DNA of 59,060 nucleotides from an uncultured Eubacterium sp. (lineage in GTDB: Bacteria > Bacillota > Clostridia > Peptostreptococcales > Anaerovoracaceae), in assembly GCA_902495595.1 (NCBI GenBank), contig CABUXV010000010.1, positions 1 through 59,060 on the forward strand. The letters run 5' to 3'. The notes beneath the pieces were generated by a model. That model did no database searches. It saw only the letters and a list, made by a program, of their open reading frames with translations, and was not told the origin of the DNA. Position numbers and translations under genes: made by a program. Position 1 is the first letter of the stretch, and each line of letters starts with the position of its first letter. Of this stretch, positions 50,545 to 59,060 are shown piece after piece.

Positions 50545-51957
50545 ATGAACGGAAAGAAATTAACTATAAGAACCAAGTTGGGATATGCAGTAGGAAGTTT
50601 CGGCGACAATGTACCACTTAATATTTTCAATTTTTATTTTTTATTTTTTTTAACAGATATCGCAGGTCTGTCTCCTGTTAAAGGAGGAATGGTGTCATCA
50701 ATAGCAGTGCTTTGGAATGCTGTGCTTGACCCGATTGTAGGGTATGTTTCGGATAACAGCAAGAGCAAGATGGGCAGAAGACGTTCGTTTATGATTAAAT
50801 CGATAATACCCTACGGCATATGCATGTTTCTAATTTTCAGCGATGTTCCTCTGCCATTGGGAGTTAAGCTGATATATTTTTTGGTGGCAGCGATGGCATA
50901 TTATACTTGTTATACATCATATGTAATTCCTTTTTTTGCATTGGGAGGCGAACTTACTGATGACTTTGAAGAAAGAACAAGCGTGAGAGCCTGGGGAAGC
51001 GCTGTTGGGTATTTGCTTATGATTTTGGCTCTGGCTCTTCCTCCTGTGATAGTTGATTTTGTACAAGAGAATATGTCGGGAACTCCTGCTCAGGGATGGA
51101 GGACGGTAGGTGCCGTATTTGGAGTGCTTATCGTTGTTGGAATGTCAGTTTGCATTTTATGTACTAAAGGCAAGGATAAAGTTAATATTAAAACGGGTGC
51201 AGAAAAGAAAGAAAAGAAAAATCCTGTTGTTTCTTATCTTGAAGTAATGAAACTTAAACCTGTGAAATTTCTTGCAATTACAGTATTACTATGGTCAATG
51301 ACCGCAGGCATAGCAAGCGGAGGAGCTGTATATATGCTCACTAATAATTTTAATGTAACGGCAGGGCAGCAATCATTGTATTTTACATGTATTGGAGCTT
51401 TTTCAGCCATGTGGGCACCTGTAGTAAATGTATTGAGCAAGAAATTTGATAAGAAATATGTGTACTGTTTTGCAATGTTATTCAGCGCTGTAGCGCTTTG
51501 TGTATTTGGTATTGCAGGAGTAAAATCCTTTGAAGCAGCCATCGTTATGACACTGTTTTTTTCTTTTGGGAATACTGCCTTTTATACTATATATTTTTCG
51601 CTTATGTATGACATAAGTGAGCTTGACGAATATGTAAACGGAGAGGTTAGAGTAGGGGCGATGGCTGGACTGATGGACCTTGTTCAGAAGCTGGGAACGG
51701 CATTTTCAATGCAGCTTCTTGGAATATTCCTCCAGTTTGGTGGATATGGCATATCAGGCAAGGAAACACAGGCTGCCGATACTATTATTTCTGCAAACAC
51801 ATTGCTGCCGGGGATTATCGGTATAATTGCAGGCCTTGCAGCTATAGTATATCCGGTTACAAAAAAACAGCACGCAGCATTAAAAAAGGCGCTCCTTTTA
51901 AAGAGAGAAGGAAAAGTGTACAGTGAAGAAGACTTTAAAAAATTACTGAAACGTTAA
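50545..51957 (+). CDS. GPH-family (MelB-like) cation symporter
   Basis: A 470-residue major-facilitator-type transporter of the glycoside-pentoside-hexuronide group with about twelve membrane segments. 'KLGYAVGSFGDNVPLNIFNFYFLFF' at the start and 'DPIVGYVSDNSKSKMGRRRSF' (loop 2-3) are the family marks. GGAG precedes the ATG. GPH members usually carry sugars, but the peptidase partner suggests that this one may carry a small peptide or amide; that is inference. It is the first gene behind a sigma-54 promoter. Confidence 0.87.
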   Translation: MNGKKLTIRTKLGYAVGSFGDNVPLNIFNFYFLFFLTDIAGLSPVKGGMVSSIAVLWNAVLDPIVGYVSDNSKSKMGRRRSFMIKSIIPYGICMFLIFSDVPLPLGVKLIYFLVAAMAYYTCYTSYVIPFFALGGELTDDFEERTSVRAWGSAVGYLLMILALALPPVIVDFVQENMSGTPAQGWRTVGAVFGVLIVVGMSVCILCTKGKDKVNIKTGAEKKEKKNPVVSYLEVMKLKPVKFLAITVLLWSMTAGIASGGAVYMLTNNFNVTAGQQSLYFTCIGAFSAMWAPVVNVLSKKFDKKYVYCFAMLFSAVALCVFGIAGVKSFEAAIVMTLFFSFGNTAFYTIYFSLMYDISELDEYVNGEVRVGAMAGLMDLVQKLGTAFSMQLLGIFLQFGGYGISGKETQAADTIISANTLLPGIIGIIAGLAAIVYPVTKKQHAALKKALLLKREGKVYSEEDFKKLLKR

Positions 51958-51991
51958 ATAAAATATTTTAAAAGAAAGAAGGTAAATTATC

Positions 51992-53113
51992 GTGAAAAAA
52001 AGAGCAAGAGATTTAGGCATAAAACTGGAAGGAACAACGGGCAGATACAATGCTATTACGGATGTGAAGGGTGTGGAGGTAGGATACAGCACTATTATCA
52101 AGGGAATACCCGAAGATTATGATAAAACAGGAACAGGGTTTGCAAGGACAGGTGTAACGGCTATTTTGCCAAGGGGCAGGCAAAGGAGCGTAGTATATGC
52201 GGGAAGACATGATCTCAATGGAAACGGTGAACTTACAGGAACACACTGGATGGATGATTCCGGTTTTATTCATGGACCTATTATGATTACGAACACAAAC
52301 AGTGTAGGTATAGTGAGAGATACCACTACAAAGTGGATGTTGCAGAATAATTATTATCATCCGCTGATGATGGAAGGAAAGCCTGTACCGGGGTGCGGTT
52401 ACTTTTATCCTGTAGTAGGAGAAACATACGATGGCATTTTAAATGATACAAATGGATTTCATGTAAAAGAAGAACATGCAATGGAGGCACTCAACAATGC
52501 GCATGGCGGAGCTATTGAAGAGGGAAATGTAGGCGGCGGCACAGGTATGGTATGTCACGAATTCAAGGGAGGCACAGGGACTTCTTCAAGGGTGCTTTCA
52601 AAAGAGCAGGGAGGATATACAATAGGAGTTCTTGTTCAGGCAAACCATGGAGCCAGGCCTTTTTTCCAGATAAACGGAATTCCAATGGCAGATAAAATCA
52701 AAGGCTGTAATCCTGAATACAAGGTTTTGGAACCGGAACCTGGGACGGGTTCAATCATTGTAGTTCTTGCTACGGATGCTCCGGTAAATCCCATACAGTT
52801 ATCAAAAATGTGCAAGAGGGTACCTATAGGGATTGGTAAGCTGGGCTCGGGATATGAAAATGGTTCAGGAGATATTTTTGTAGCATTTTCAACTGCAAAT
52901 GAAAATTCATTTACACATTCAGTGTCGACTGCTGAAGTACTGGGTGATGATATGATGAATCCTATATATAAAGCCGTTGCGGAAGGCGTGGAAGAGGCAA
53001 TACTCAATGCGCTTTGTGCGGGTGAAACTATGGTGGGACTTCATCACAATAAAATTTACGCCATGCCTCATGACAAAATTGAAGAAATTATGAAAAAATA
53101 TAATAGAGACTGA
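51992..53113 (+). CDS. P1-family peptidase (DmpA/BapA-like aminopeptidase)
   Basis: A 373-residue member of the DmpA/beta-peptidyl aminopeptidase family. The family opening 'ITDVKGVEVGYSTI', 'GNVGGGTGMVCHEFKGG' and 'GTGTSSRVL' (about residues 196-204) are clear; the precursor cuts itself before a serine in the last motif and that serine is the N-terminal nucleophile. Such enzymes remove N-terminal residues, including D- or beta-residues, from peptides and amides. The start is GTG 51992, with AGAAGG ahead. It lies 34 bases after the transporter, and no signal peptide is seen, so it acts on imported substrate. Confidence 0.9.
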   Translation: MKKRARDLGIKLEGTTGRYNAITDVKGVEVGYSTIIKGIPEDYDKTGTGFARTGVTAILPRGRQRSVVYAGRHDLNGNGELTGTHWMDDSGFIHGPIMITNTNSVGIVRDTTTKWMLQNNYYHPLMMEGKPVPGCGYFYPVVGETYDGILNDTNGFHVKEEHAMEALNNAHGGAIEEGNVGGGTGMVCHEFKGGTGTSSRVLSKEQGGYTIGVLVQANHGARPFFQINGIPMADKIKGCNPEYKVLEPEPGTGSIIVVLATDAPVNPIQLSKMCKRVPIGIGKLGSGYENGSGDIFVAFSTANENSFTHSVSTAEVLGDDMMNPIYKAVAEGVEEAILNALCAGETMVGLHHNKIYAMPHDKIEEIMKKYNRD

Positions 53114-53127
53114 TAATATTTATTCAG

Positions 53128-53165
53128 CGGACGGTACCATGGATTTTGGCATCGTCCGTTTTTTC
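53128..53165 (+). terminator. Terminator after the P1 peptidase
   Basis: CGGACG and CGTCCG form the outer stem, CCA/TGG an inner one, followed by six T. Confidence 0.9.
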
Positions 53166-53194
53166 GTCTGTATCAGTGAGTTGTGAAGTTATCC

Positions 53195-54292
53195 TTATAT
53201 TTTCTGTCTGCTGCTTATGCTCATAAGAAGACCGACTCCTATCATTGCCGACAGAAGGGAAGAGCCGCCGTAACTCATAAAAGGCAGGGTTATGCCTGTT
53301 ACCGGCATTATTCCCATATTCATGGCTATGTTTTCAAAGGCCTGAAAGAAAATCATTCCCGTTATGCCTGCTCCCATTAAAGTTCCTTGAAGGTCTACGG
53401 CATATTTGGCTGTTTTCAGACCGTGAAATATAAAAAGAGAAAACAGAACTATAATAATTGTTCCGCCAAGAAATCCCAGCTCTTCAACAGTTGCAGCAAA
53501 TATAAAGTCCGATTCGGGTACGGGAAGAAAGCCAAGAGATGCTTGTGTTCCGTTTAAATATCCTTTGCCGAAAAAACCTCCGGAACCTATGGCAACTTTT
53601 GAATTCCAAACCTGATAATTTCCCGGAAGAGTCAGGTCCTCGGGGTTTAAAAAAGCATCTATTCTTTCCTTTTGATATCCGGCAAGCATAAAGTAAAAAA
53701 GAGGAAGAAGGAAACAGAAGACTAAAGCGACTCTTCCCATTATTTTAAGATTTAATCCCGAACAGAAAACCATAAATATCCATATGACGCAGAATACACA
53801 TCCGCTTCCGAAGTCTTCTTTTGCGACTATTAATATAAAAGGGCAGCCGTATAAAGCTGCCTTTAATATACCTTGTATTTCGGACAGTGAATTTTTGCTT
53901 CTGTCAAGATATGAAGCCATCACTATTATAAAAATTATTTTGACAACTTCCGAAGGCTGGAAGGTGGTAAAACCCATATTTATCCATGAACGGGAGCCGT
54001 AAAAGGACACGCCGATTCCCGGAATATATACAGATAAAAGCATCAATATTCCGGCTATATATAAAAACTTTTCCAGGTTGGTAAAATATCTGTAGCCCAA
54101 TATGAGAATAATAAATATAAGAAATATTCCTAATATCAGAGCTACAGACTGTATTAAAACTTCCCTGGAAAGGAAGGTTCCGTCGCTGTGGGCAATACTC
54201 ATAAGGCTTAAAATACCTATTAATGACAAAACTATGGGAACTATTGATATAAAATGGTTGCAGCGTTTTAACATATATATAAATTTGTCCAT
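53195..54292 (-). CDS. rodA: RodA/FtsW/SpoVE-family peptidoglycan polymerase
   Basis: A 365-residue SEDS protein with about ten membrane segments. Family marks are 'GSRSWINMGFTTFQPSEVVKI', 'KEDFGSGCVFCVIW' and the end 'GITLPFMSYGGSSLLSAMIGVG' (each shortened). RodA polymerises glycan strands from lipid II, paired with PBP2, whose gene is 5 kb away on the other strand. The FtsW/SpoVE branch is less likely because of the PBP2-MinD context. GGAGTGAGG is ahead of the ATG. It is separated from its usual cluster by the sigma-54 module and inverted. Confidence 0.88.
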   Translation of the reverse strand: MDKFIYMLKRCNHFISIVPIVLSLIGILSLMSIAHSDGTFLSREVLIQSVALILGIFLIFIILILGYRYFTNLEKFLYIAGILMLLSVYIPGIGVSFYGSRSWINMGFTTFQPSEVVKIIFIIVMASYLDRSKNSLSEIQGILKAALYGCPFILIVAKEDFGSGCVFCVIWIFMVFCSGLNLKIMGRVALVFCFLLPLFYFMLAGYQKERIDAFLNPEDLTLPGNYQVWNSKVAIGSGGFFGKGYLNGTQASLGFLPVPESDFIFAATVEELGFLGGTIIIVLFSLFIFHGLKTAKYAVDLQGTLMGAGITGMIFFQAFENIAMNMGIMPVTGITLPFMSYGGSSLLSAMIGVGLLMSISSRQKI

Positions 54293-54467
54293 TTTGCCTC
54301 ACTCCATTTTCTTGACTAGTCAGTGTAAAAAGTCTATAATGATATTGTGTGCTTTTAATAAAATAATATTACTGTTTATGTGATATTTTAATATTTACAA
54401 GTAAACTTGATTTGATTATAAAATTGCAAATTGAAAACTGAAAATTTATGAGAAGGAGGTCAACTGT

Positions 54468-56015
54468 ATGGCGGGAGCTGTTATAATACCGATTGTTGTA
54501 GGGCTGGTAACACTCGTAATAGGGTTGCTGGTTGGATATATATTGAGAAAATCCATCGGAGAGAAGACTATTGGAAATGCAGAACAAAAGGCTAAAAATT
54601 TGATTCTTGATGCTGAGAACAGAGCTGAGACTTTAAAGAAAGAAATGGTTTTGGAAGCTAAAGAAGAAGCTCACAGGCAAAGAAGTGATTTGGAAAAGGA
54701 GATAAGGGAGAGGAGAAATGAGATTCAGAAATCTGAAAGGAGACTTATTCAGAAAGAGGAATCAATAGACAGGAAACTTGAAAATATTGAAAAGAAAGAA
54801 GAAAGCATAACAAATAAAGAAAAGAGCATTACAAATAAGCAGCAGGAAATGGACAACCTGCTGAAAAAACAACTGGAAGAATTGGAGAAGATTTCAGGAT
54901 ATTCCATAGAGCAGGCGAGGGAAATAATACTGCAGAAAGTTGAAAAAGAAGCTAGAAGCGATGCTGCGGTTTTATATAAGGATATAGAGAACAAGGCAAA
55001 GGAAGACGCAGACAAAAAGGCAAAAGAAATAATAACAGGCGCAATACAAAGATGTGCCGCAGATCATGTTGCGGAATCTACCGTATCTGTAGTTCCTCTT
55101 CCGAATGATGAGATGAAAGGCCGAATTATAGGAAGAGAGGGACGTAATATCAGAGCGATAGAAACTCTTACGGGAATAGACTTAATTATAGACGATACTC
55201 CAGAAGCTGTTATTCTTTCCGGGTTTGACCCTGTAAGAAGAGAAATTGCAAGGCTGTCCCTTGAAAAACTAATAGTTGACGGAAGAATACATCCTGCAAG
55301 AATAGAGGAGATGGTCGAAAAGTCAGAACGCGAAGTGAATGCCATAATCAAGGAAGAAGGCGAACAGGCAACTTTTGAGGTGGGTATCCACAATCTTCAT
55401 CCTGAGCTTGTTAAACTCCTTGGAAGACTTAAGTACAGAACATCGTACGGGCAGAATGTTTTAAAACATTCCGTAGAGGTTGCGCAGCTTGCAGGACTTA
55501 TGGCCGGGGAGCTCGGTCTTGATATAACTTTGGCAAAAAGAGCAGGTCTTCTTCACGATATAGGCAAGGCTTTAGACCACGAAAGGGAAGGAACTCACGT
55601 CGATATAGGTATAGAAGTTCTTAGAAAATACAAAGAGTCTGAAACAGTTATAAACGGAATGGCTGCTCATCATGGAGATTATGAACCAAAATCCATAGAA
55701 GCTGTTCTTATAGCGGCGGCAGATGCTCTTTCGGCAGCAAGACCAGGTGCGAGAAGAGAAACTCTGGAGTCGTATATTAAGAGGCTTCAGAAGCTGGAAG
55801 AAATAGCCAATACCACTGAAGGCGTTGATAAGTCATTTGCAATTCAGGCAGGAAGGGAAATAAGAATTATAGCAAAGCCTGATGAGGTGGGAGATGATGC
55901 CATCGCGCTTCTGGCAAGGGATATTTCAAAAAAAATCGAGTCGGAACTTGAATATCCGGGACAGATTAAAGTAAATGTAGTCAGAGAGACAAGAGCTATT
56001 GATTATGCTAAATAA
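54468..56015 (+). CDS. rny: Ribonuclease Y
   Basis: A 515-residue RNase Y. One N-terminal membrane segment (residues 5-27), a long coiled coil (about 30-195), a KH domain ('GRIIGREGRNIRAIETLTGID', in parts) and an HD domain with 'GLLHDIGKALD' are in the standard order. It starts mRNA decay by endonucleolytic cuts at the membrane. AGAAGGAGG precedes the ATG. It stands alone; a terminator follows. Normal length. Confidence 0.97.
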   Translation: MAGAVIIPIVVGLVTLVIGLLVGYILRKSIGEKTIGNAEQKAKNLILDAENRAETLKKEMVLEAKEEAHRQRSDLEKEIRERRNEIQKSERRLIQKEESIDRKLENIEKKEESITNKEKSITNKQQEMDNLLKKQLEELEKISGYSIEQAREIILQKVEKEARSDAAVLYKDIENKAKEDADKKAKEIITGAIQRCAADHVAESTVSVVPLPNDEMKGRIIGREGRNIRAIETLTGIDLIIDDTPEAVILSGFDPVRREIARLSLEKLIVDGRIHPARIEEMVEKSEREVNAIIKEEGEQATFEVGIHNLHPELVKLLGRLKYRTSYGQNVLKHSVEVAQLAGLMAGELGLDITLAKRAGLLHDIGKALDHEREGTHVDIGIEVLRKYKESETVINGMAAHHGDYEPKSIEAVLIAAADALSAARPGARRETLESYIKRLQKLEEIANTTEGVDKSFAIQAGREIRIIAKPDEVGDDAIALLARDISKKIESELEYPGQIKVNVVRETRAIDYAK

Positions 56016-56021
56016 ATTATT

Positions 56022-56058
56022 AAGAGGCTGTTGCGCGATTAGTGCGACAGCTTCTTTT
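56022..56058 (+). terminator. Terminator between rny and the cysteine desulfurase
   Basis: AAGAGGCTGT-GCGC pairs with GTGCGACAGCTTCTT and is followed by T. It ends 16 bases before the next start. Confidence 0.8.
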
Positions 56059-56074
56059 AACCAAGGGGCATATA

Positions 56075-57241
56075 ATGATATATATAGATAACAGTGCAAC
56101 AACAAAACAATACGGCGAAGTTACAGAAATCATGTTAAAGTATATGGAGGATTCTTTCGGAAATCCATCATCCCTTTATCAACTTGGCATAGACAGCGAG
56201 CGAGCTTTGAAAACAGCCAGAAAGCAGATAGAAAAAGCTCTTGGGACAGAGGGACTTGGAAAAATATACTTTACGTCGGGAGGAACCGAAGCTGATAACA
56301 TGGCAATATTCGGTGCTGTAAAATCATTGAGGCGGGCAGGAAAACGTATAGTAACATCAAAGGTTGAGCATCCGGCAGTGCTGGAATGCTGCAAAAGGCT
56401 TGAAAAGGAAGGTTTTGAGGTTATTTACATTGATGTAGACAGACGCTGCAGGCTTGATATGGAGCAGATGGAGAGAAGTATAGATGAAAATACCGTTCTC
56501 GTAAGCATTATGCATGTAAACAACGAAGTCGGATCCATAATGCCTATAAACGATATTAAACGCATAATGAAAGAAAAAAAATCTCCCGCACTTCTTCACT
56601 GCGATGCTGTTCAGAGTTTCGGAAAGATTAAAGCGCCTGATAGTGCGGATTTGATTTCGGTAAGCGGCCATAAAATACACGGACCCAAGGGAACAGGGGC
56701 TCTTTATATAAGAAATGGCGTTAAGATACCGTCATTTATGGAAGGCGGAGGCCAGGAGAAAGGTTTGCGCTCAGGAACTGAAAACGTTCCTGCAATAGCA
56801 GGATTTGGGAAAGCGGCAGAACTTTCGTATGAAAATATTTTAAGAGACATGGAATACATGGGGAAGATACGAAATCGTCTGTTGGAAGGTCTTAGAGGAA
56901 ACTTAGATGATGTGGTGATAAACAGTCCTGAAGAAATAGGGCAAAGAGCCTCTGAATGCTGTCCTTCTCTTCTCAGCGTTTCTTTTCTTGGTACGCGCGG
57001 CGAGGTTCTGCTGCATACACTTGAACAGGACGGAATATATGTTTCTACAGGTTCAGCCTGTTCTTCCAATAAGAAAGGACAGAGTCACGTTCTCAAGGCA
57101 ATGGGTCTTAAAGACAGGGATATTGAAGGAACTATAAGATTCAGCCTAGGGAGATTTAATACTATTGAGGAAGCCGATATTGTAGTCGAAAAAGTTACGG
57201 AAGCTGTCAATAGATTCAGAAAGCTGGGCAGTTTCAGATAA
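56075..57241 (+). CDS. Cysteine desulfurase (NifS/IscS-like)
   Basis: A 388-residue PLP enzyme that takes sulfur from cysteine as an enzyme-bound persulfide. The opening 'MIYIDNSATTKQYGEV', 'HCDAVQSFGKI', the PLP lysine in 'SVSGHKIHGPKGTGAL' and the persulfide cysteine in 'GSACSSNKKGQSHVL' are all present. AAGGGG lies 8 bases ahead of ATG 56075. It is 25 bases ahead of thiI; such pairs supply sulfur for 4-thiouridine in tRNA, and possibly for thiamine. No iscU is near, so Fe-S assembly is less likely its main job. Confidence 0.92.
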   Translation: MIYIDNSATTKQYGEVTEIMLKYMEDSFGNPSSLYQLGIDSERALKTARKQIEKALGTEGLGKIYFTSGGTEADNMAIFGAVKSLRRAGKRIVTSKVEHPAVLECCKRLEKEGFEVIYIDVDRRCRLDMEQMERSIDENTVLVSIMHVNNEVGSIMPINDIKRIMKEKKSPALLHCDAVQSFGKIKAPDSADLISVSGHKIHGPKGTGALYIRNGVKIPSFMEGGGQEKGLRSGTENVPAIAGFGKAAELSYENILRDMEYMGKIRNRLLEGLRGNLDDVVINSPEEIGQRASECCPSLLSVSFLGTRGEVLLHTLEQDGIYVSTGSACSSNKKGQSHVLKAMGLKDRDIEGTIRFSLGRFNTIEEADIVVEKVTEAVNRFRKLGSFR

Positions 57242-57266
57242 CATGAAAGTCAAAGGAGAAAACTAA

Positions 57267-58463
57267 GTGAACAATGGTATGAATAAAGAACATATTTTTA
57301 TAGTAAGGTGCGGAGAAGTTGCTCTAAAAGGTATGAATAAGCCTTATTTTGAAAGGATGCTTGTGGAAAGAATCAAGAAGCTTCTTAAAAAGTTCGATAA
57401 GGTAAGCGTTAAAAGACATGAGGGCTTAATATTTGTAAGAGCCGATATAAACCTTAATAAACAGGAAATCGTAAAAGAAATTTCAAAGGTTTTCGGTGTT
57501 GCGTCCATAAGTCCTGCTGTTGAGTGCGAAAGCACTATGGAATCCATCGGTGAAGCTGCGATAGATTATATGATGGAAGCAATAGAGGAAAGGAACATAA
57601 AAACCTTTAAAGTCGAAGCCAAAAGAGCAGATAAGAATTTCCCTGTAAAATCTCCTGAAATAGGCAGACAGATAGGAGCTGCTGTTTTAAAAGGATGCAA
57701 GGTTTTAAAGGTAGATGTACATAATCCCGACTGCCTGCTTTTTGTAGATGTAAGACATGATAAATCCTATATATATCAGGATAAGATTGCAGGTTTTGGG
57801 GGACTTCCCCTCGGAACCAACGGAAAGGGTCTTTCTCTTCTTTCAGGAGGTATAGATTCTCCCGTTGCTACATGGATGATGGCAAAACGAGGTATGATGA
57901 TAGAAGCCGTTCATTTTCATTCGTTTCCCTACACAAGCCAGAGGGCGCAGGAGAAAGTGGAGGATTTGGCAAAGATTGTTGCCACATACTGCGGAAGGTT
58001 TAAAATGCATGTAATAAATCTTTTGCCTATACAGGAACAGATTGTTCAGAATTGTCCCGAGGAGGAAACGACTATTTTAGTGCGAAGATTTATGATGAAG
58101 ATAGCTCAAAAAATTGCGGAAAATACAGGGTGCGGCATGCTTATAACAGGAGAGAATCTGGGACAGGTTGCAAGTCAGACGGCAGAGGCGCTTGTAGTTA
58201 CCGACGCTTCTGTTTCTCTTCCCGTAATGCGTCCGCTTATAGCTATGGATAAAGTGGATATAATGGATAAAGCGCAGGAAATCGGTACTTATGAGACATC
58301 CATACAGCCTTATGAAGATTGCTGTACTGTATTTCTTCCTAAACATCCGGCAACTAAACCTAAGCTGGAAAAGATTTTGGAATCCGAGAGCAGACTTGAC
58401 TGTGAAACCCTTATAGAAAATGCCGTGTCATCTGAGGAAATTGTCGACATATATCCTGAATAA
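57267..58463 (+). CDS. thiI: tRNA 4-thiouridine sulfurtransferase ThiI
   Basis: A 398-residue ThiI. Its N-terminal ferredoxin-like and THUMP domains (residues 1-170) are followed by the ATP-binding PP-loop 'LLSGGIDSPVATWMM' and, near the end, 'CCTVFLPKHPAT', whose cysteine takes part in sulfur transfer. The rhodanese domain of the E. coli protein is missing, as in Bacillus; the cysteine desulfurase next to it gives sulfur directly. The start is GTG 57267, with AAAGGAG 8 bases ahead. It makes s4U at position 8 of tRNA. Confidence 0.95.
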   Translation: MNNGMNKEHIFIVRCGEVALKGMNKPYFERMLVERIKKLLKKFDKVSVKRHEGLIFVRADINLNKQEIVKEISKVFGVASISPAVECESTMESIGEAAIDYMMEAIEERNIKTFKVEAKRADKNFPVKSPEIGRQIGAAVLKGCKVLKVDVHNPDCLLFVDVRHDKSYIYQDKIAGFGGLPLGTNGKGLSLLSGGIDSPVATWMMAKRGMMIEAVHFHSFPYTSQRAQEKVEDLAKIVATYCGRFKMHVINLLPIQEQIVQNCPEEETTILVRRFMMKIAQKIAENTGCGMLITGENLGQVASQTAEALVVTDASVSLPVMRPLIAMDKVDIMDKAQEIGTYETSIQPYEDCCTVFLPKHPATKPKLEKILESESRLDCETLIENAVSSEEIVDIYPE

Positions 58464-58494
58464 ATGACAAAAATAGAAGTGCATCGACATTTTC
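58439..58494 (+). promoter_or_regulatory. Cluster of Spo0A-box-like sites ahead of spoIIA
   Basis: TTGTCGACA (58441), the complement of TTTTTGTCAT (58463-58473) and the complement of ATGTCGATG (58483-58491) all resemble the Spo0A box TTTGTCGAA. They lie 70-120 bases before spoIIAA, which is under Spo0A control in known spore formers. Any sigma-H promoter is weak by eye (AAGGAC near 58500). Confidence 0.45.
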
Positions 58495-58560
58495 TCTTAA
58501 GGACAACCCCATACGACAAAGATTATAATTATAGTAGTCTTGAAAAAAGGGGGTTTTTTT

Positions 58561-58926
58561 GTGGAAGTAATTTTTAGAATGTCAGATGATGTACTTACAG
58601 CTGATATTAAAGGCGACATAGACCATCACAGCGCTTCGTATCTGAGGCAGAATATAGATAAGTCTATGAAAGAATTTAATTGCAGTAATTTAATACTTGA
58701 TTTTTCGGAAGTTGGGTTTATGGACAGCTCCGGTATAGGTGTAGTGCTTGGAAGATACAAGAAGCTTGCGAAAACCGGAGGGCAGCTTTATATTTCAGGC
58801 TGTACTGTTTATATAGAAAAGCTTTTGGATATGGCGGGAGTCTTTTCTCTGGTAGGCAAAGCTTCGGACTGTGATGAAGCCTTAGCGCTTATTAAAGGCC
58901 AGAAGCAGATTTGTATGGAGGTTTAG
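58561..58926 (+). CDS. spoIIAA: Anti-sigma-F factor antagonist SpoIIAA
   Basis: A 121-residue STAS protein. The start is GTG 58561 (MEVIFRMSDDVLTADIKGDI) with AAAGGGGG ahead. The phosphorylated serine lies in 'FMDSSGIGVVLGRY'. When dephosphorylated by SpoIIE it binds SpoIIAB and frees sigma-F, which starts forespore gene expression. It is the first gene of spoIIAA-spoIIAB-sigF; the next gene starts 3 bases later, and sigF lies beyond the window. Sequence ahead holds candidate Spo0A boxes. Confidence 0.95.
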   Translation: MEVIFRMSDDVLTADIKGDIDHHSASYLRQNIDKSMKEFNCSNLILDFSEVGFMDSSGIGVVLGRYKKLAKTGGQLYISGCTVYIEKLLDMAGVFSLVGKASDCDEALALIKGQKQICMEV

Positions 58927-58929
58927 ATG

Positions 58930-59060
58930 ATGAGAAATATAATGAAAACAGAGTTTAGCGCCCTTGCCGAAAATGAAGCATTTGCAAGAGCGACTGCAGC
59001 TGCCTTTATAATGCCATTCGATCCGACAGTGGAAGAGCTTACCGAGATTAAAACCGCGGT
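58930..59060 (+). CDS. spoIIAB: Anti-sigma-F factor SpoIIAB, N-terminal part (cut by window end)
   Basis: The first 43 residues of SpoIIAB are visible: 'MRNIMKTEFSALAENEAFAR', then 'AAFIMPFDPTVEELTEIKTAV', the opening of this histidine-kinase-like anti-sigma factor up to the first ATP-site helix. ATG 58930 is preferred because GGAGGT is 6 bases ahead; ATG 58927 overlaps the SpoIIAA stop. It binds sigma-F and phosphorylates SpoIIAA. The rest is outside the window. Confidence 0.93.
   Translation, partial: MRNIMKTEFSALAENEAFARATAAAFIMPFDPTVEELTEIKTA

Noticed and set aside
1..59060. CRISPR array, insertion sequence, prophage or rRNA
   Set aside because: No regularly spaced repeats, transposase, integrase or phage structural genes, or rRNA were seen on reading the window.

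Overview
The window reads as chromosomal DNA of a low-G+C, anaerobic, endospore-forming member of the Clostridia. It carries spoIIGA-sigE, sigG, sigK and the start of spoIIA, plus a superoxide reductase (desulfoferrodoxin), two sigma-54 activators, an L20-type leader before infC-rpmI-rplT, and a DUF1540 protein. The exact genus cannot be read from the sequence. No rRNA, insertion sequence, prophage or CRISPR array was seen; there is one tRNA.

Layout. (1) 1-7644: the distal end of a surface-polysaccharide cluster (two glycosyltransferases, Wzy-like polymerase, Wzx-like flippase, an asparagine-synthetase homologue lacking its glutaminase cysteine, a GNAT acetyltransferase and a sugar aminotransferase). 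The first ~6.5 kb is visibly more A+T rich than the rest. (2) 7.8-11.6 kb: tRNA-Arg, a lone PD-(D/E)XK-like protein, a repeated structured RNA-like element, and a MoxR ATPase-VWA pair. (3) 11.7-17.5 kb: lexA with its own SOS box, a non-coding cluster of TTAACGT motifs, and a sigma-54-controlled pair (CoA-acylating aldehyde dehydrogenase and class III aminotransferase) with its activator, -24/-12 promoter and GATACA-type sites. (4) 17.7-23.4 kb: thioredoxin, superoxide reductase, infC-rpmI-rplT with an AUU start, and an amidase-permease-MerR operon with a 19-bp-spacer promoter. (5) 23.6-30.4 kb: spoIIGA-sigE and sigG separated by an argCJBD operon with ARG boxes. (6) 30.5-35.5 kb: a pyrimidine salvage/reduction module (cytosine permease, cytosine deaminase, LacI regulator, PreA-like dehydrogenase). 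(7) 35.8-45.7 kb: small alarmone synthetase, FKBP lipoprotein, glycine riboswitch plus AGCS transporter, ylmC, nrdR, cmk, DUF1015, a class B PBP, sigK, DUF1540 and radC. (8) 45.7-54.3 kb: a PBP2-minD remnant of the radC-mre-min cluster, a second sigma-54 module (activator, GPH transporter, P1 peptidase), and an inverted rodA. (9) 54.5-59.1 kb: rny, a cysteine desulfurase-thiI pair, and spoIIAA-spoIIAB (cut off by the window end).

The genes join into recognisable circuits: forespore and mother-cell sporulation sigma factors; arginine synthesis under ArgR; two nitrogen/carbon scavenging modules under sigma-54; cytosine to uracil to dihydrouracil under LacI; and cell-wall elongation (PBP2/RodA). 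The most unusual signals are the duplicated structured element (9065-9147 and 30461-30545), the two sigma-54 modules with visible promoters and palindromic sites, the terminator-like hairpin that buries a PBP ribosome binding site, and the loss of mreBCD/minC/minE between radC and minD.
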